From the NCBI RefSeq assembly GCF_000376785.1, contig NZ_AQXX01000096.1, forward strand, positions 1 through 49,142: a DNA stretch of 49,142 nt, given 5' to 3'. The DNA comes from Hahella ganghwensis DSM 17046. Its GTDB lineage: Bacteria; Pseudomonadota; Gammaproteobacteria; Pseudomonadales; Oleiphilaceae. The stretch's first letter is position 1. Each line of letters starts with the position of its first letter. A model generated the notes under the pieces. It did not search any database, had not been told where the DNA came from, and saw only the letters and a list, made by a program, of their open reading frames with translations. The position numbers were made by a program, and so were the translations under genes. This document shows, in pieces, positions 24,108 to 31,254 of the stretch.

Positions 24108-24569
24108 ATGATCCAACTAACACCCACCCAAATCACCATCCTGACGGCCGCTGCGAAGCGGCCCGATGGCAACATCGAACCCTTGCCCGACAACATCAAT
24201 GCCGGGATCAAACCCCGGGTGATCCAAGGGCTACTAACGCGTGAGCTGATCATTGCCAACGAAAACGGCCACGCCATAGCGCCACTCGGCTACCAGGCCA
24301 TCGGACTTGAGCCTGAGCCAAAAACAACAAACGCTGAGGCTAGAGCAAACCTGCGAGAAGGCACCAAGCAAGCCCGGATGATTGCGCTGCTGCAGAGTCC
24401 TGAAGGCGCCAGCATCGAAGACATCTGTCAGGAAACGGGCTGGCAAAAACACACGGTGCGCGGCGTCTTTTCCAACACGCTGAAAAAGCGCCTTGGGTTG
24501 ACGCTTACCTCTTACAAAAACGAAGGCCAGCCTCGCCATTACCGCATCCAACAGGAGGTGGCGCAATGA
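24108..24569 (+). CDS. DUF3489 family protein with winged-helix domain
   Basis: 153 residues. The C-terminal part has the DUF3489 pattern: REGTKQARMIALLQSPEGAS, then IEDICQETGWQKHTVRGVFS and LKKRLGLTLTSYKNEG, i.e. a helix-turn-helix with a TGWQxHTVRG recognition helix. The N-terminal 70 residues (TPTQITILTAAAKRPDGNIE) form another small winged-helix-like module. DUF3489 genes are often found with DUF2924 and serine recombinase genes, which also occur in this window at 43.6-45.4 kb. A regulatory DNA-binding role is likely. It overlaps the next gene by 4 bases. Confidence 0.85.
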   Translation: MIQLTPTQITILTAAAKRPDGNIEPLPDNINAGIKPRVIQGLLTRELIIANENGHAIAPLGYQAIGLEPEPKTTNAEARANLREGTKQARMIALLQSPEGASIEDICQETGWQKHTVRGVFSNTLKKRLGLTLTSYKNEGQPRHYRIQQEVAQ

Positions 24570-24910
24570 GCACTCGATGTCTGATTGCCATCGCCAAGGA
24601 TGGTTATTACCTGTCCATTTACTGTCACCATGACGGCTATGATGCTGATCATGGTGTTGGCCCGACGCTACGCGCGCATTACAACTCAGCTGAGGTCGCC
24701 GCCGACCTGATAGCACTTGGAGATATTTCCTACCTACAAGCCGATAAAGCCTGTGCGTACCACCGGGATCGCGGTGATGCATGGGCACAAACCCAGCCAA
24801 AAAGAACCACTAGTGAGTCGCAGTTACTGGCATTGGCGCAGGTCTGCGATGCCGATTATCTGTACCTGTTTGACGGCGAACGATGGGGCAGCAGAAAGCT
24901 TCGGATATAG
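24566..24910 (+). CDS. Conserved phage/island protein, 114 aa
   Basis: Starts MSTRCLIAIAKDGYYLSIYC, followed by HHDGYDADHGVGPTLRAHYN and ALGDISYLQAD. This M-S-T-R ... Y-C-H-x-D-G-Y ... G-x-T-L-x-x-H-Y ... L-G-D-I-S pattern recurs in small proteins from many phages and plasmids, of unknown function. His and Asp residues in CHHDGYDADH could bind metal (speculative). ATG overlaps the DUF3489 stop (ATGA). Confidence 0.75.
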   Translation: MSTRCLIAIAKDGYYLSIYCHHDGYDADHGVGPTLRAHYNSAEVAADLIALGDISYLQADKACAYHRDRGDAWAQTQPKRTTSESQLLALAQVCDADYLYLFDGERWGSRKLRI

Positions 24911-24926
24911 CTTGATTAACTCTCGC

Positions 24927-24940
24927 AAGGAAGCGTTCAT
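24927..24940 (+). repeat. Second copy of the AAGGAAGCGTTCAT motif
   Basis: Exact 14-base copy of 23837-23850, 31 bases before the ATG of the following gene. Here the base after CAT is A, so the leader start codon is lost (ATA) and only the motif is kept. Confidence 0.7.
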
Positions 24941-24971
24941 ACAGACACACCAAGCCACCGAGGACAAACAA

Positions 24972-25262
24972 ATGGGAACCTGGAGCCAACCTAACACCAC
25001 CACCAAAGCCTGCGAACTGCAACGATTGATGACAGCGCCGATCACACGCAAAACAGCCTGCGACCAGCTGTACGAATTAGTGGGTGACGATGATTTGTTT
25101 GATTTCTTTAATGAGCTGGACGAGACCGACGATGTTCGATTTTTGGTCCAATCCCACATTGAGAAAACGCTCAAGCATTTGCATCTTTCATTGCAACCCT
25201 GGGACAGCGAAGCCATCGAAATTTGCAAAACGATCAGCCACGGTGAATGGCTTAAACGCTAG
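24972..25262 (+). CDS. Unknown acidic protein, last gene of plus-strand operon, 96 aa
   Basis: Reads MGTWSQPNTTTKACELQRLM, then LYELVGDDDLFDFFNELDET and VRFLVQSHIEKTLKHLHLSL. Acidic and helical, with no known domain recognised. ATG at 24972 follows GAGGACAAACAA. Its last 11 bases overlap the end of the methyltransferase gene on the other strand (convergent). It may be a DNA-mimic or regulator, but this is only a composition-based guess. Confidence 0.62.
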   Translation: MGTWSQPNTTTKACELQRLMTAPITRKTACDQLYELVGDDDLFDFFNELDETDDVRFLVQSHIEKTLKHLHLSLQPWDSEAIEICKTISHGEWLKR

Positions 25263-26514
25263 TCACCGTTTGGGCTTCCAACGCCACTTCATCAAACGGC
25301 CGACCATCCGACGCGCGGGTGGCCTGCTTTCCCGAATAGTCCTGCCAACGCCGCACGATCACATCCACGTACTTCGGATCCAACTCGATGAGCCTGGCTG
25401 ATCGATGGGTTTTCTCGCAGGCAATGAGTGTGCTTCCAGATCCGCCGAACAGATCCAACACCACATCCCGGCTTTTGCTGGAATTGCGAATCGCTCGCTC
25501 AACCAGCTCCACCGGTTTCATGGTGGGATGCAGATCATTCTTGACCGGCTTATTGAAAAACCAGACATCGCCTTGGTCGCGGGCGCCACACCAGTAATGG
25601 TCACTGCCTTCACGCCAGCCGTACAGTATCGGTTCGTACTGGCGCTGGTAATCGGAGCGACCCAAGGTAAAGGTATTCTTGGCCCAGACGATGAACGTCG
25701 ACCATTTGCCGCCAGCATCCCTGAACGCTTTTTGCAGCGTATCCAGTTCGCTGGAGGACATAGCCACATAGCAGGCGCCCATGGTCACCGTCAGCATGTT
25801 GGAAAGCGCTGCCTTCAAAAACGCGTAAAAGTCATCGCCCAAATTGTCATTCAGAATGCGCCGATCTTTGCCGCGCATTTTGTCTTTGGCGTTGTTGCCA
25901 TAATCGACGTTGTAGGGAGGATCGGTAAACGCCATATCGGCCAGCCCGCCATCCATTAATCGGGCGAGATCCTGAGCATTGGTGGAGTCACCACACAGAA
26001 GGCGGTGATCACCCAGGAGCCATAAATCGCCGTTCTGACTGACGGGCTCCTGTTCAATTTCAGGCACCGCATCTTCGTCTGACTCGCCGGCATCATCATC
26101 GCCACCGAGCAGCTCATCCAGTTCCTCGTCGGAGAAACCAATGAGGTCCAGATCGAAGCCGATGTCTTTCAAGTCGGCGAGTTCAAGCTTCAGCAGGTCT
26201 TCGTTCCAGCCGGCATTCTCGGCAATCTTGTTATCCGCAATCACTAACGCGCGGCGCTGAGCTTCGGACAGATGGGCCAGCACAATCACCGGCACTTCAC
26301 GCAGCCCTAATTGCTGGGCCGCCATGAGTCGGCCATGTCCCGCAATGATGACGTTGTCGTCACCGACGAGAATCGGATTTACAAAGCCAAACTCGGCAAT
26401 GGAACCGGCAATTTGAGAGACCTGCGCATCGTCATGAGTGCGCGCATTTTTGGCATAGGGAATCAATCGCTGGAGCGGCCAATGCTCCACCGTTTCAACG
26501 CTGACAGATAACAT
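25252..26514 (-). CDS. ParB-domain DNA methyltransferase (N4/N6, beta-type motif order)
   Basis: 420 residues from the ATG at 26514. Residues 10-90 form a ParB/Srx-like domain (NVIIAGHGRLMAAQQLG, RRALVIADNKIAENAGW). An acidic linker (130-160) follows. The methyltransferase has DPPYNVDYG at 198-206 and the SAM-binding LFGGSGSTLIACE near 363-375; DPPY precedes the FGGSGS motif, as in beta-type amino-methyltransferases. No restriction gene is nearby, so it is an orphan phage methylase, probably protecting phage DNA or acting in regulation. It is separated from the early operon by a terminator and a repeat-containing leader, so it has its own promoter. Confidence 0.93.
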   Translation of the reverse strand: MLSVSVETVEHWPLQRLIPYAKNARTHDDAQVSQIAGSIAEFGFVNPILVGDDNVIIAGHGRLMAAQQLGLREVPVIVLAHLSEAQRRALVIADNKIAENAGWNEDLLKLELADLKDIGFDLDLIGFSDEELDELLGGDDDAGESDEDAVPEIEQEPVSQNGDLWLLGDHRLLCGDSTNAQDLARLMDGGLADMAFTDPPYNVDYGNNAKDKMRGKDRRILNDNLGDDFYAFLKAALSNMLTVTMGACYVAMSSSELDTLQKAFRDAGGKWSTFIVWAKNTFTLGRSDYQRQYEPILYGWREGSDHYWCGARDQGDVWFFNKPVKNDLHPTMKPVELVERAIRNSSKSRDVVLDLFGGSGSTLIACEKTHRSARLIELDPKYVDVIVRRWQDYSGKQATRASDGRPFDEVALEAQTVTSV

Positions 26515-26536
26515 GAGATACCTTGGAAATATAGGT

Positions 26537-26572
26537 GTGCGAACCGCGAACCCTGCGAACCCGAGTTCGCAC
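26537..26572. promoter_or_regulatory. GCGAACC repeats and inverted repeat upstream of the methyltransferase
   Basis: GTGCGAAC (26537-26544) pairs with GTTCGCAC (26565-26572), and between them GCGAACC-type units recur three times. It lies 23-58 bases before the methyltransferase ATG. It may be an operator, or a transcribed hairpin in the leader. No further clear signal was seen in 26573-26710. Confidence 0.5.
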
Positions 26573-26710
26573 CCTGACGCTAGCGAAATGCCGCGCTCAC
26601 GCCCCCCGTATTGCTCATCGGCCAGGAAGGACCCATGGCATGGGGCAGCAGAAATGAAGTCGCTCCTGTGCATCCATGCACCCGCGACATACCGTTCGTC
26701 CTAAACATAA

Positions 26711-26736
26711 AAGCCACGGTGTGGTGGCCGTGGCTT
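26711..26736 (-). terminator. Terminator at the end of the early operon
   Basis: AAGCCACGG-tgtggtgg-CCGTGGCTT is a perfect 9-bp stem; on the minus strand it is followed by TTATGTTTAG. It lies 79 bases after the DUF6362 stop and separates the early operon from the methyltransferase. Confidence 0.75.
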
Positions 26737-26814
26737 GTGTGCAGTTCACTCGTGAGATTAGCAAGTATTCTCGCTCAAAAAGCCGCTTTTGTCCCACCGG
26801 TGGTTTTGGCGTTC

Positions 26815-27201
26815 TCACGCAGACTTACGCTCCTGTTCTAAACGCGCCGCTATTTTTAGTAACGCCCCATGCCAATAACGCTGGGCAGAGGTTTTGGGGA
26901 AGCCAGTTTCCCGCGCAATCACTCGCCAAGGCGTCCGGTAAGCTCTGAGCCACACCAGATTTCGTTCTCCGTGGTTGATCCAGGTTATCCAGGTCAGGGT
27001 TTCCTCCATGCGCGTAATCTGATCCGGCGTGGCACGCAACCGAATGGGTTGCGGCTCTTGCCGAGCCAGTTCGCGGGGCTCGTATTTGATATCAGGCCAG
27101 TAGCTCACGTAGCCCAACGAACGATCGCCGGGAAGCTTGCGTAGCGTAGCCACGCATTCCTCAAAGCGTGCGGCCACCTGTTCGGTTTGCCAATGCGTCA
27201 T
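26815..27201 (-). CDS. DUF6362 family protein
   Basis: 128 residues. Family features are THWQTEQVAARFEECVATLR, a middle with SYWPDIKYEPRELA, and the end ERNLVWLRAYRTPWRVIARE followed by SAQRYWHGALLKIAARLE, a helix-turn-helix-like motif. DUF6362 proteins are encoded late in the early operons of phages with this replication module. The ATG overlaps the resolvase stop (TGATG). A sigma-like or terminase-like HTH role has not been shown; function unknown. Confidence 0.8.
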   Translation of the reverse strand: MTHWQTEQVAARFEECVATLRKLPGDRSLGYVSYWPDIKYEPRELARQEPQPIRLRATPDQITRMEETLTWITWINHGERNLVWLRAYRTPWRVIARETGFPKTSAQRYWHGALLKIAARLEQERKSA

Positions 27202-27659
27202 CACAGACCTCCTTGGCGATGCTCCATCGCCCAGTACAGCAAGGCCAGCGCATCGGCCTCGTTATCGTCGACAGGCTGATGGCCACGGCGCAGCGCGGCG
27301 TCCAGCATCATGTCCTTACTGGCATTGCCTTTGCCGGTGGCGTGTCGTTTGATAGTGCCAACCGGTACAGCCTCATAGGCAATGGCCTGCTGCTCGCACC
27401 AGGCAGTCAGGTGTGCCATAAAGCCACCGTAAGCATGGGCCGCGTCGACACCCAAATGGCGGCGAACCTCCTCGAAGAAGACCAGGCGGATTGGGCCAAC
27501 AGATTGATTCAGCTCGTTCAAAAACTGAGTGAACTTCACGAAACGCATACCACCGCCTTGCCAGCGGTCGTTTTTGAAACTAGCAGCGCCGCTGGTGACG
27601 AGCCCTTGAGCAGTCCGGATAGCCCAGCCACTAGTGTTCCCGAGATCCAAACAGAGCAT
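27201..27659 (-). CDS. RuvC-like Holliday junction resolvase
   Basis: 152 residues. The RNase H-like fold of RuvC is visible: LCLDLGNTSGWAI (first catalytic Asp), RLVFFEEVRRHLGVDAAHAYG (Glu), VPVGTIKRHATGKGNASKDM, and DDNEADALALLYWAM (last acidic pair). Phages use such enzymes to resolve branched DNA before packaging. The ATG at 27659 is preferred because the frame upstream (to 28019) runs through a repeat-rich, non-protein-like stretch. It is placed between the primase-helicase and DUF6362. Confidence 0.85.
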   Translation of the reverse strand: MLCLDLGNTSGWAIRTAQGLVTSGAASFKNDRWQGGGMRFVKFTQFLNELNQSVGPIRLVFFEEVRRHLGVDAAHAYGGFMAHLTAWCEQQAIAYEAVPVGTIKRHATGKGNASKDMMLDAALRRGHQPVDDNEADALALLYWAMEHRQGGL

Positions 27660-27724
27660 CACTGGACCGGTCGTGTTTGCCAAACCCTCCGCCCCGGGAT
27701 GGAGAGCCACCCTTTGGGGCTCTC

Positions 27725-27741
27725 CTCTCCCGTAGGGAGAG
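27725..27741. repeat. REP-like palindrome
   Basis: CTCTCCC-gta-GGGAGAG is a perfect 7-bp palindrome of the 'ccctctccc...gggagaggg' type that is spread through many proteobacterial genomes as extragenic palindromes. It lies in the leader of the resolvase gene, where such chromosomal repeats are rare in phage genomes. Confidence 0.6.
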
Positions 27742-27749
27742 GGAGTCTG

Positions 27750-27925
27750 CGTGCAATCTGGATTTCCCCCTGCAAGCCCCGTCATTGCTGGGTTTGTGGG
27801 TAGATTGCAGGGGGTCTCTGCAATCTGGGGTCTGCAATCTGCAAACTGCTCTAAGTGGTTGTTTTTGCTGGATTCAAGTTTGCAGGCAGATTGCAGTTTG
27901 CAGCAATCTGGGTCAGATTGCAGAC
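27750..27925. repeat. Cluster of GCAATCTG repeats in both orientations
   Basis: GCAATCTG occurs at 27753-27760, 27820-27827, 27834-27841 and 27903-27910, its complement CAGATTGC at 27887-27894 and 27914-27921, and one 7/8 match at 27803-27810. Seven copies in about 170 bases cannot be chance. The cluster fills the 284-base gap between the primase-helicase stop (27944) and the resolvase start (27659). It could be an iteron-like origin, a binding array of a phage regulator, or a structured leader. No gene is apparent here. Confidence 0.85.
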
Positions 27926-27943
27926 TGACGATTGGGGTGTTTT

Positions 27944-30139
27944 TCATACCGAAGGTACCTCCTGGTAAACCCACACATCCGGATTCTCGACAGGGAGAAC
28001 GGCACCGGTTTGCGGGCATTTGTAATGGGTGGGTTTGATGGCGTAGCAGGACTGCGTCAGCTCCCCTGTATCCGTGTCCACGGTTTCAGGCCCGGGGATG
28101 AGCATCCCCTCCACACACAGATAGCCGTACTTGCTGCGCGTCAGTTCGGGCAGTCCATAGTCCTCAGGGTTACGAAAAAACTTGATGTCGCCTTTGCTGG
28201 ACAACACCGAGACCCGCTCGTTGATGGTGCGATTGGCGCCGAGCCCGGCGTGACCCTCGAAGGTTTCCGCAAATTGGTTGGCGGTATAGACACGTCCCAG
28301 CGCGGCCTCATCAAAGAGCATTTGCACAATGACATCGCGCTTGCGCAATCGCTCAGCATCCAGCTTCGCGGCGTAGTCTTGATTGACCAGCCTATCGTGA
28401 TTGGGGTCCAGCTCAATCCAGCGCCCTTGGCTTTTATCGACGTGCTTAGTGGGTAAGCTAGGGCCGTTGCGCAGTTCAAATACGAGCACCCGGTCAGTAC
28501 GGGTTTCGTCCGGCCGGTACAGCAGCATGCCGGTGGTGTAATAACCACGCAGGCTGCCCGCACCCGACAGCGCCAAAAATGGATCCTCCTCCACCTGTTT
28601 TTTGCTGATCTTCTTGGTGTGATGCGCGAGGATAATGCCGGCCTCCGGATTGATCGCATCGCGCAACCGCTCAACACGCTCGCGCAGAAAAAACAACATG
28701 GCGTTGTTGTCGTTTTCACTGCTGCCATCCGGACCACCATCAAACACATTGCGGATGGGGTCGATCACCAGCACATCCATTCCACCGTTCGCTGCGGCTT
28801 GTTGCAGTGCCTCAATCACTTGCTCCACACCCTCGTCATTGAGCACTAGCCGCAACTGAGGTGTAACCAGAAGATTGTTTGCTGCCTTGTGGCAAAGCGC
28901 GGCCGACAAGCCCATCGACTGAATGCGCTCGCGCAGATAGTGGTATTGCACCTCGGCCTGCAAATAAAACACGCGCAGTGGCCTCGAGGGTGAGAGTTCC
29001 AAGAAGGGTTCGCCAGCTGCCATGTGCGCCAACCACGACAGCAGAAAATCACTCTTGCCGACCTTAGGTGCACCACCGAAAACGATCATGCCTCCTGGTG
29101 TTAAAACACGCGGCGCAATCAAGTCGTCAGGCATCGGCGATGTATCGGCCAGCAAGTCTCCCAGATAATGAAACGGGATCGCTGGAGCATCCTTTAGGAT
29201 TGTGCGCTGGAAATCCCGCACAAAGCTCCATACGTCCATGCCTTCGGCCACAGCGTCTGCGGCATCCCACTTTTCAGGCTTGTCGTTGGGCAAATGCAAG
29301 ACGGCAACAGTGCTGGCACCAAATTGAATTAATGCCTGCGCAGCGCGGCTAGCATATTGCAGGCCAGCCTCGTCGTTATCCGGCCAGATCAACACCTGCT
29401 TACCTTTAAGCGGCGACCAGTCCGTTTTACCCACAGGGGCGTGGGCGCCGTTCATAGCTGTGGTGGCTACCAGCCCTTCACGGATCAGTGCATCCGCTGC
29501 TTTCTCACCTTCCACCAAAATGATCTGCGACGCCGATGCTACCTGTGGCTGGTTATACAAAGGGCGCGGATCCGGAGCACGCATTGTCCTCGCCAGCACA
29601 TCCCAGGGTCTAAACTCCTTGCCGTTGGGTGTGTCATAGCGGTACACACAGGCGATCAATTTGCCGTGTGGGTCGCGGTAGTCCCACTTGGCTGTTGCCG
29701 GCCCAAGCTCATCCACCGGAATAGATTTAGTATGGGCAGGGGCCAAGCTTTTAGTGGAACCCATTGATGTGGCCTGATCAGGCACACCCAGCCACTGTGC
29801 AATGGATGTCATCACGGCTGGAAAATCGCGTTGTGCATCCAGTTGCATAACACGTGCCCAAGCATCAAAAATGTCACCACCTTCGCCAGTAGCAAAGTCG
29901 ATCCACATGCCCGCACGAGCACCATCCAGTTCAATCACCAGACTCTTGCCGGCATTGCCATCCAGATCGCCGAGCACGTATTGCTTGCCACGTTGTTTGC
30001 CAGCGGGAAACAGGTAGTGCAACACAGAAGGCAATCGCGCCAGCAATTGTGCTTTTAATTCCGATGCCTCGAATCGGGGCTTGAGTGAAGCCTCCTGATC
30101 AGGAGCATCGTTAAAGTCGAGCCAAACGACATTGGTCAT
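27944..30139 (-). CDS. Phage primase-helicase (TOPRIM plus RepA/DnaB-like AAA ATPase)
   Basis: 731 residues. The N-terminal third resembles bacteriophage DNA primases: GDLDGNAGKSLVIEL, MWIDFATGEGGDIFD, then a TOPRIM-like part with IILVEGEKAADAL (about 225) and VLIWPDNDEAG. The second half is a hexameric RepA-type helicase with Walker A FGGAPKVGKSD (near 355), VLVIDPIRNVFDG as Walker B and LAHHTKK. A winged-helix-like C-terminus follows. It should initiate and unwind at the phage origin. The ATG at 30139 overlaps the nuclease stop (ATGA). It is the largest early gene. Confidence 0.9.
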   Translation of the reverse strand: MTNVVWLDFNDAPDQEASLKPRFEASELKAQLLARLPSVLHYLFPAGKQRGKQYVLGDLDGNAGKSLVIELDGARAGMWIDFATGEGGDIFDAWARVMQLDAQRDFPAVMTSIAQWLGVPDQATSMGSTKSLAPAHTKSIPVDELGPATAKWDYRDPHGKLIACVYRYDTPNGKEFRPWDVLARTMRAPDPRPLYNQPQVASASQIILVEGEKAADALIREGLVATTAMNGAHAPVGKTDWSPLKGKQVLIWPDNDEAGLQYASRAAQALIQFGASTVAVLHLPNDKPEKWDAADAVAEGMDVWSFVRDFQRTILKDAPAIPFHYLGDLLADTSPMPDDLIAPRVLTPGGMIVFGGAPKVGKSDFLLSWLAHMAAGEPFLELSPSRPLRVFYLQAEVQYHYLRERIQSMGLSAALCHKAANNLLVTPQLRLVLNDEGVEQVIEALQQAAANGGMDVLVIDPIRNVFDGGPDGSSENDNNAMLFFLRERVERLRDAINPEAGIILAHHTKKISKKQVEEDPFLALSGAGSLRGYYTTGMLLYRPDETRTDRVLVFELRNGPSLPTKHVDKSQGRWIELDPNHDRLVNQDYAAKLDAERLRKRDVIVQMLFDEAALGRVYTANQFAETFEGHAGLGANRTINERVSVLSSKGDIKFFRNPEDYGLPELTRSKYGYLCVEGMLIPGPETVDTDTGELTQSCYAIKPTHYKCPQTGAVLPVENPDVWVYQEVPSV

Positions 30140-30897
30140 GCTGATACCTCCCGCCAGCAGCGATCCTGCCAAGGACAGAACCGGCACTCGTAGTGGGTCG
30201 GGTCATGACTTAGCCGAGGCAGCAGCTCACCAGCATCACAGGCTTGCAGAACCCGCACGCCACGATCGGACGCACGTTGTGCCAGCTCCCCGTTAAATGG
30301 CACCCATTCGAAATAGATTTCGGCGGTATCTTTATTGATGGCGGTGAACAGCGCCGGGTTATTCGAAATACCTGGAATTTGCGGTTCCATATACGCCTGA
30401 TACAGCGCAACCTGTGCCGCATAGACCGGCTTGGACAGGGTCAGTCCTCGTTTCACCGTATCCTTCCAAGATTTGCCGTTCAGCGATTTGCATTCCCATA
30501 GCGCCGGGTATTGAGCGGTAATGTCGTTGGGTCCTGCCGCCAAAATGCCATCGACGTGACCCCGCAAACGACCATCCACGGCAGAAAATCCGTATTGCCC
30601 GCCAGTGGACGTTTCGGTGTGCAAGTCAAATCCCGCAGCTCGCAGCCAGTCGATCGCGAGCGATTCAAATACATGCCCGGCAGCGAAGATGCGCAGTGTT
30701 TGACCTGAGAACTCTCGACCTTCATCCACTGGCGCTTTCAGATACTCAAACTGCAATGCTCTGTCGCAGGCGACACCAAGACGTGAGGCACCCAGATAAT
30801 TGCGGGGTGTTTGTTGCGCCTGAACTGATTGCAACGCGCCATCAATGCGCGCGCAAATCTGCTCAGACAGGTTGGGTTTATGATTGAAGTCCAGCAT
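30136..30897 (-). CDS. PD-(D/E)XK nuclease (Cas4/RecB-like exonuclease)
   Basis: 253 residues. GASRLGVACDRALQFEYL at the start and CRFCPWQDRCW at the end give the four cysteines of a Cas4/AddB-type iron-sulfur nuclease (C, then C-x2-C-x5-C). The active-site motifs are GHVDGILAAGPN (Asp) and LWECKSLN (Glu-x-Lys), followed by QVALYQAYME as the QxxxY motif. Such enzymes process DNA ends in phage recombination. Coupled by overlapping start/stop codons to genes on both sides. Confidence 0.88.
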   Translation of the reverse strand: MLDFNHKPNLSEQICARIDGALQSVQAQQTPRNYLGASRLGVACDRALQFEYLKAPVDEGREFSGQTLRIFAAGHVFESLAIDWLRAAGFDLHTETSTGGQYGFSAVDGRLRGHVDGILAAGPNDITAQYPALWECKSLNGKSWKDTVKRGLTLSKPVYAAQVALYQAYMEPQIPGISNNPALFTAINKDTAEIYFEWVPFNGELAQRASDRGVRVLQACDAGELLPRLSHDPTHYECRFCPWQDRCWREVSA

Positions 30898-31253
30898 CAG
30901 AAAGGCACCTCGTCTTTGTACAACTCCTGCAAAGCCGCGTGATAAGCGTTCAATACGGCATCGATCAGGCCCGTAATTTCAGTCTTGGTGTAGTCACCCA
31001 AACCTTTATTCATGCCCACGCTGACAACGTAATCCGCCAGTGGCGCTAGCACTGATTCAGCCGCTTTTTGTTCAAGATCTGTTCGGCTCATTGCCACCCC
31101 CTTGCGCTGCAATTGATAGTGAATGTCCTGGCAGAGCTTGGAGCAGAACCGCTTGTAGCTGGCTCGCCGTTGCTCTGGTGCTTGTTTGCGATCGGGGTCC
31201 AGCCAGCCAAAGCCTCGCGGTGGGCGGTGGCATATAAAACATCGGTAGTGCAC
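30897..31253 (-). CDS. DUF6511 family zinc-binding phage protein
   Basis: 118 residues. MHYRCFICHRPPRGFGWLDP with a second pair FCSKLCQDIHY forms a CxxC...CxxxC zinc site, and the remaining two thirds are helical (DYTKTEITGLIDAVLNAYH). This is the layout of DUF6511 proteins, which sit next to the SF2 helicase and nuclease genes in this type of phage. Function unknown, likely DNA- or protein-binding. Starts 1 base after the helicase stop. Confidence 0.8.
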   Translation of the reverse strand: MHYRCFICHRPPRGFGWLDPDRKQAPEQRRASYKRFCSKLCQDIHYQLQRKGVAMSRTDLEQKAAESVLAPLADYVVSVGMNKGLGDYTKTEITGLIDAVLNAYHAALQELYKDEVPF

Positions 31254-31254
31254 A

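Noticed and set aside
23680-24123. Minus-strand frame of 147 aa across the terS/plus-operon boundary
   Set aside because: Antisense to the small plus-strand gene and out of frame with terS; no coding pattern.
24884-26655. ATGGGGCAGCAGAAA present twice (about 24884 and 26639)
   Set aside because: A 15-base match is expected about once by chance in a window of this size, and the contexts are unrelated.
27660-28019. In-frame N-terminal extension of the RuvC-like protein
   Set aside because: It runs through the GCAATCTG array and a REP-like palindrome, has a low-complexity, Cys/Pro-rich translation and no ribosome site, and would overlap the primase-helicase gene.
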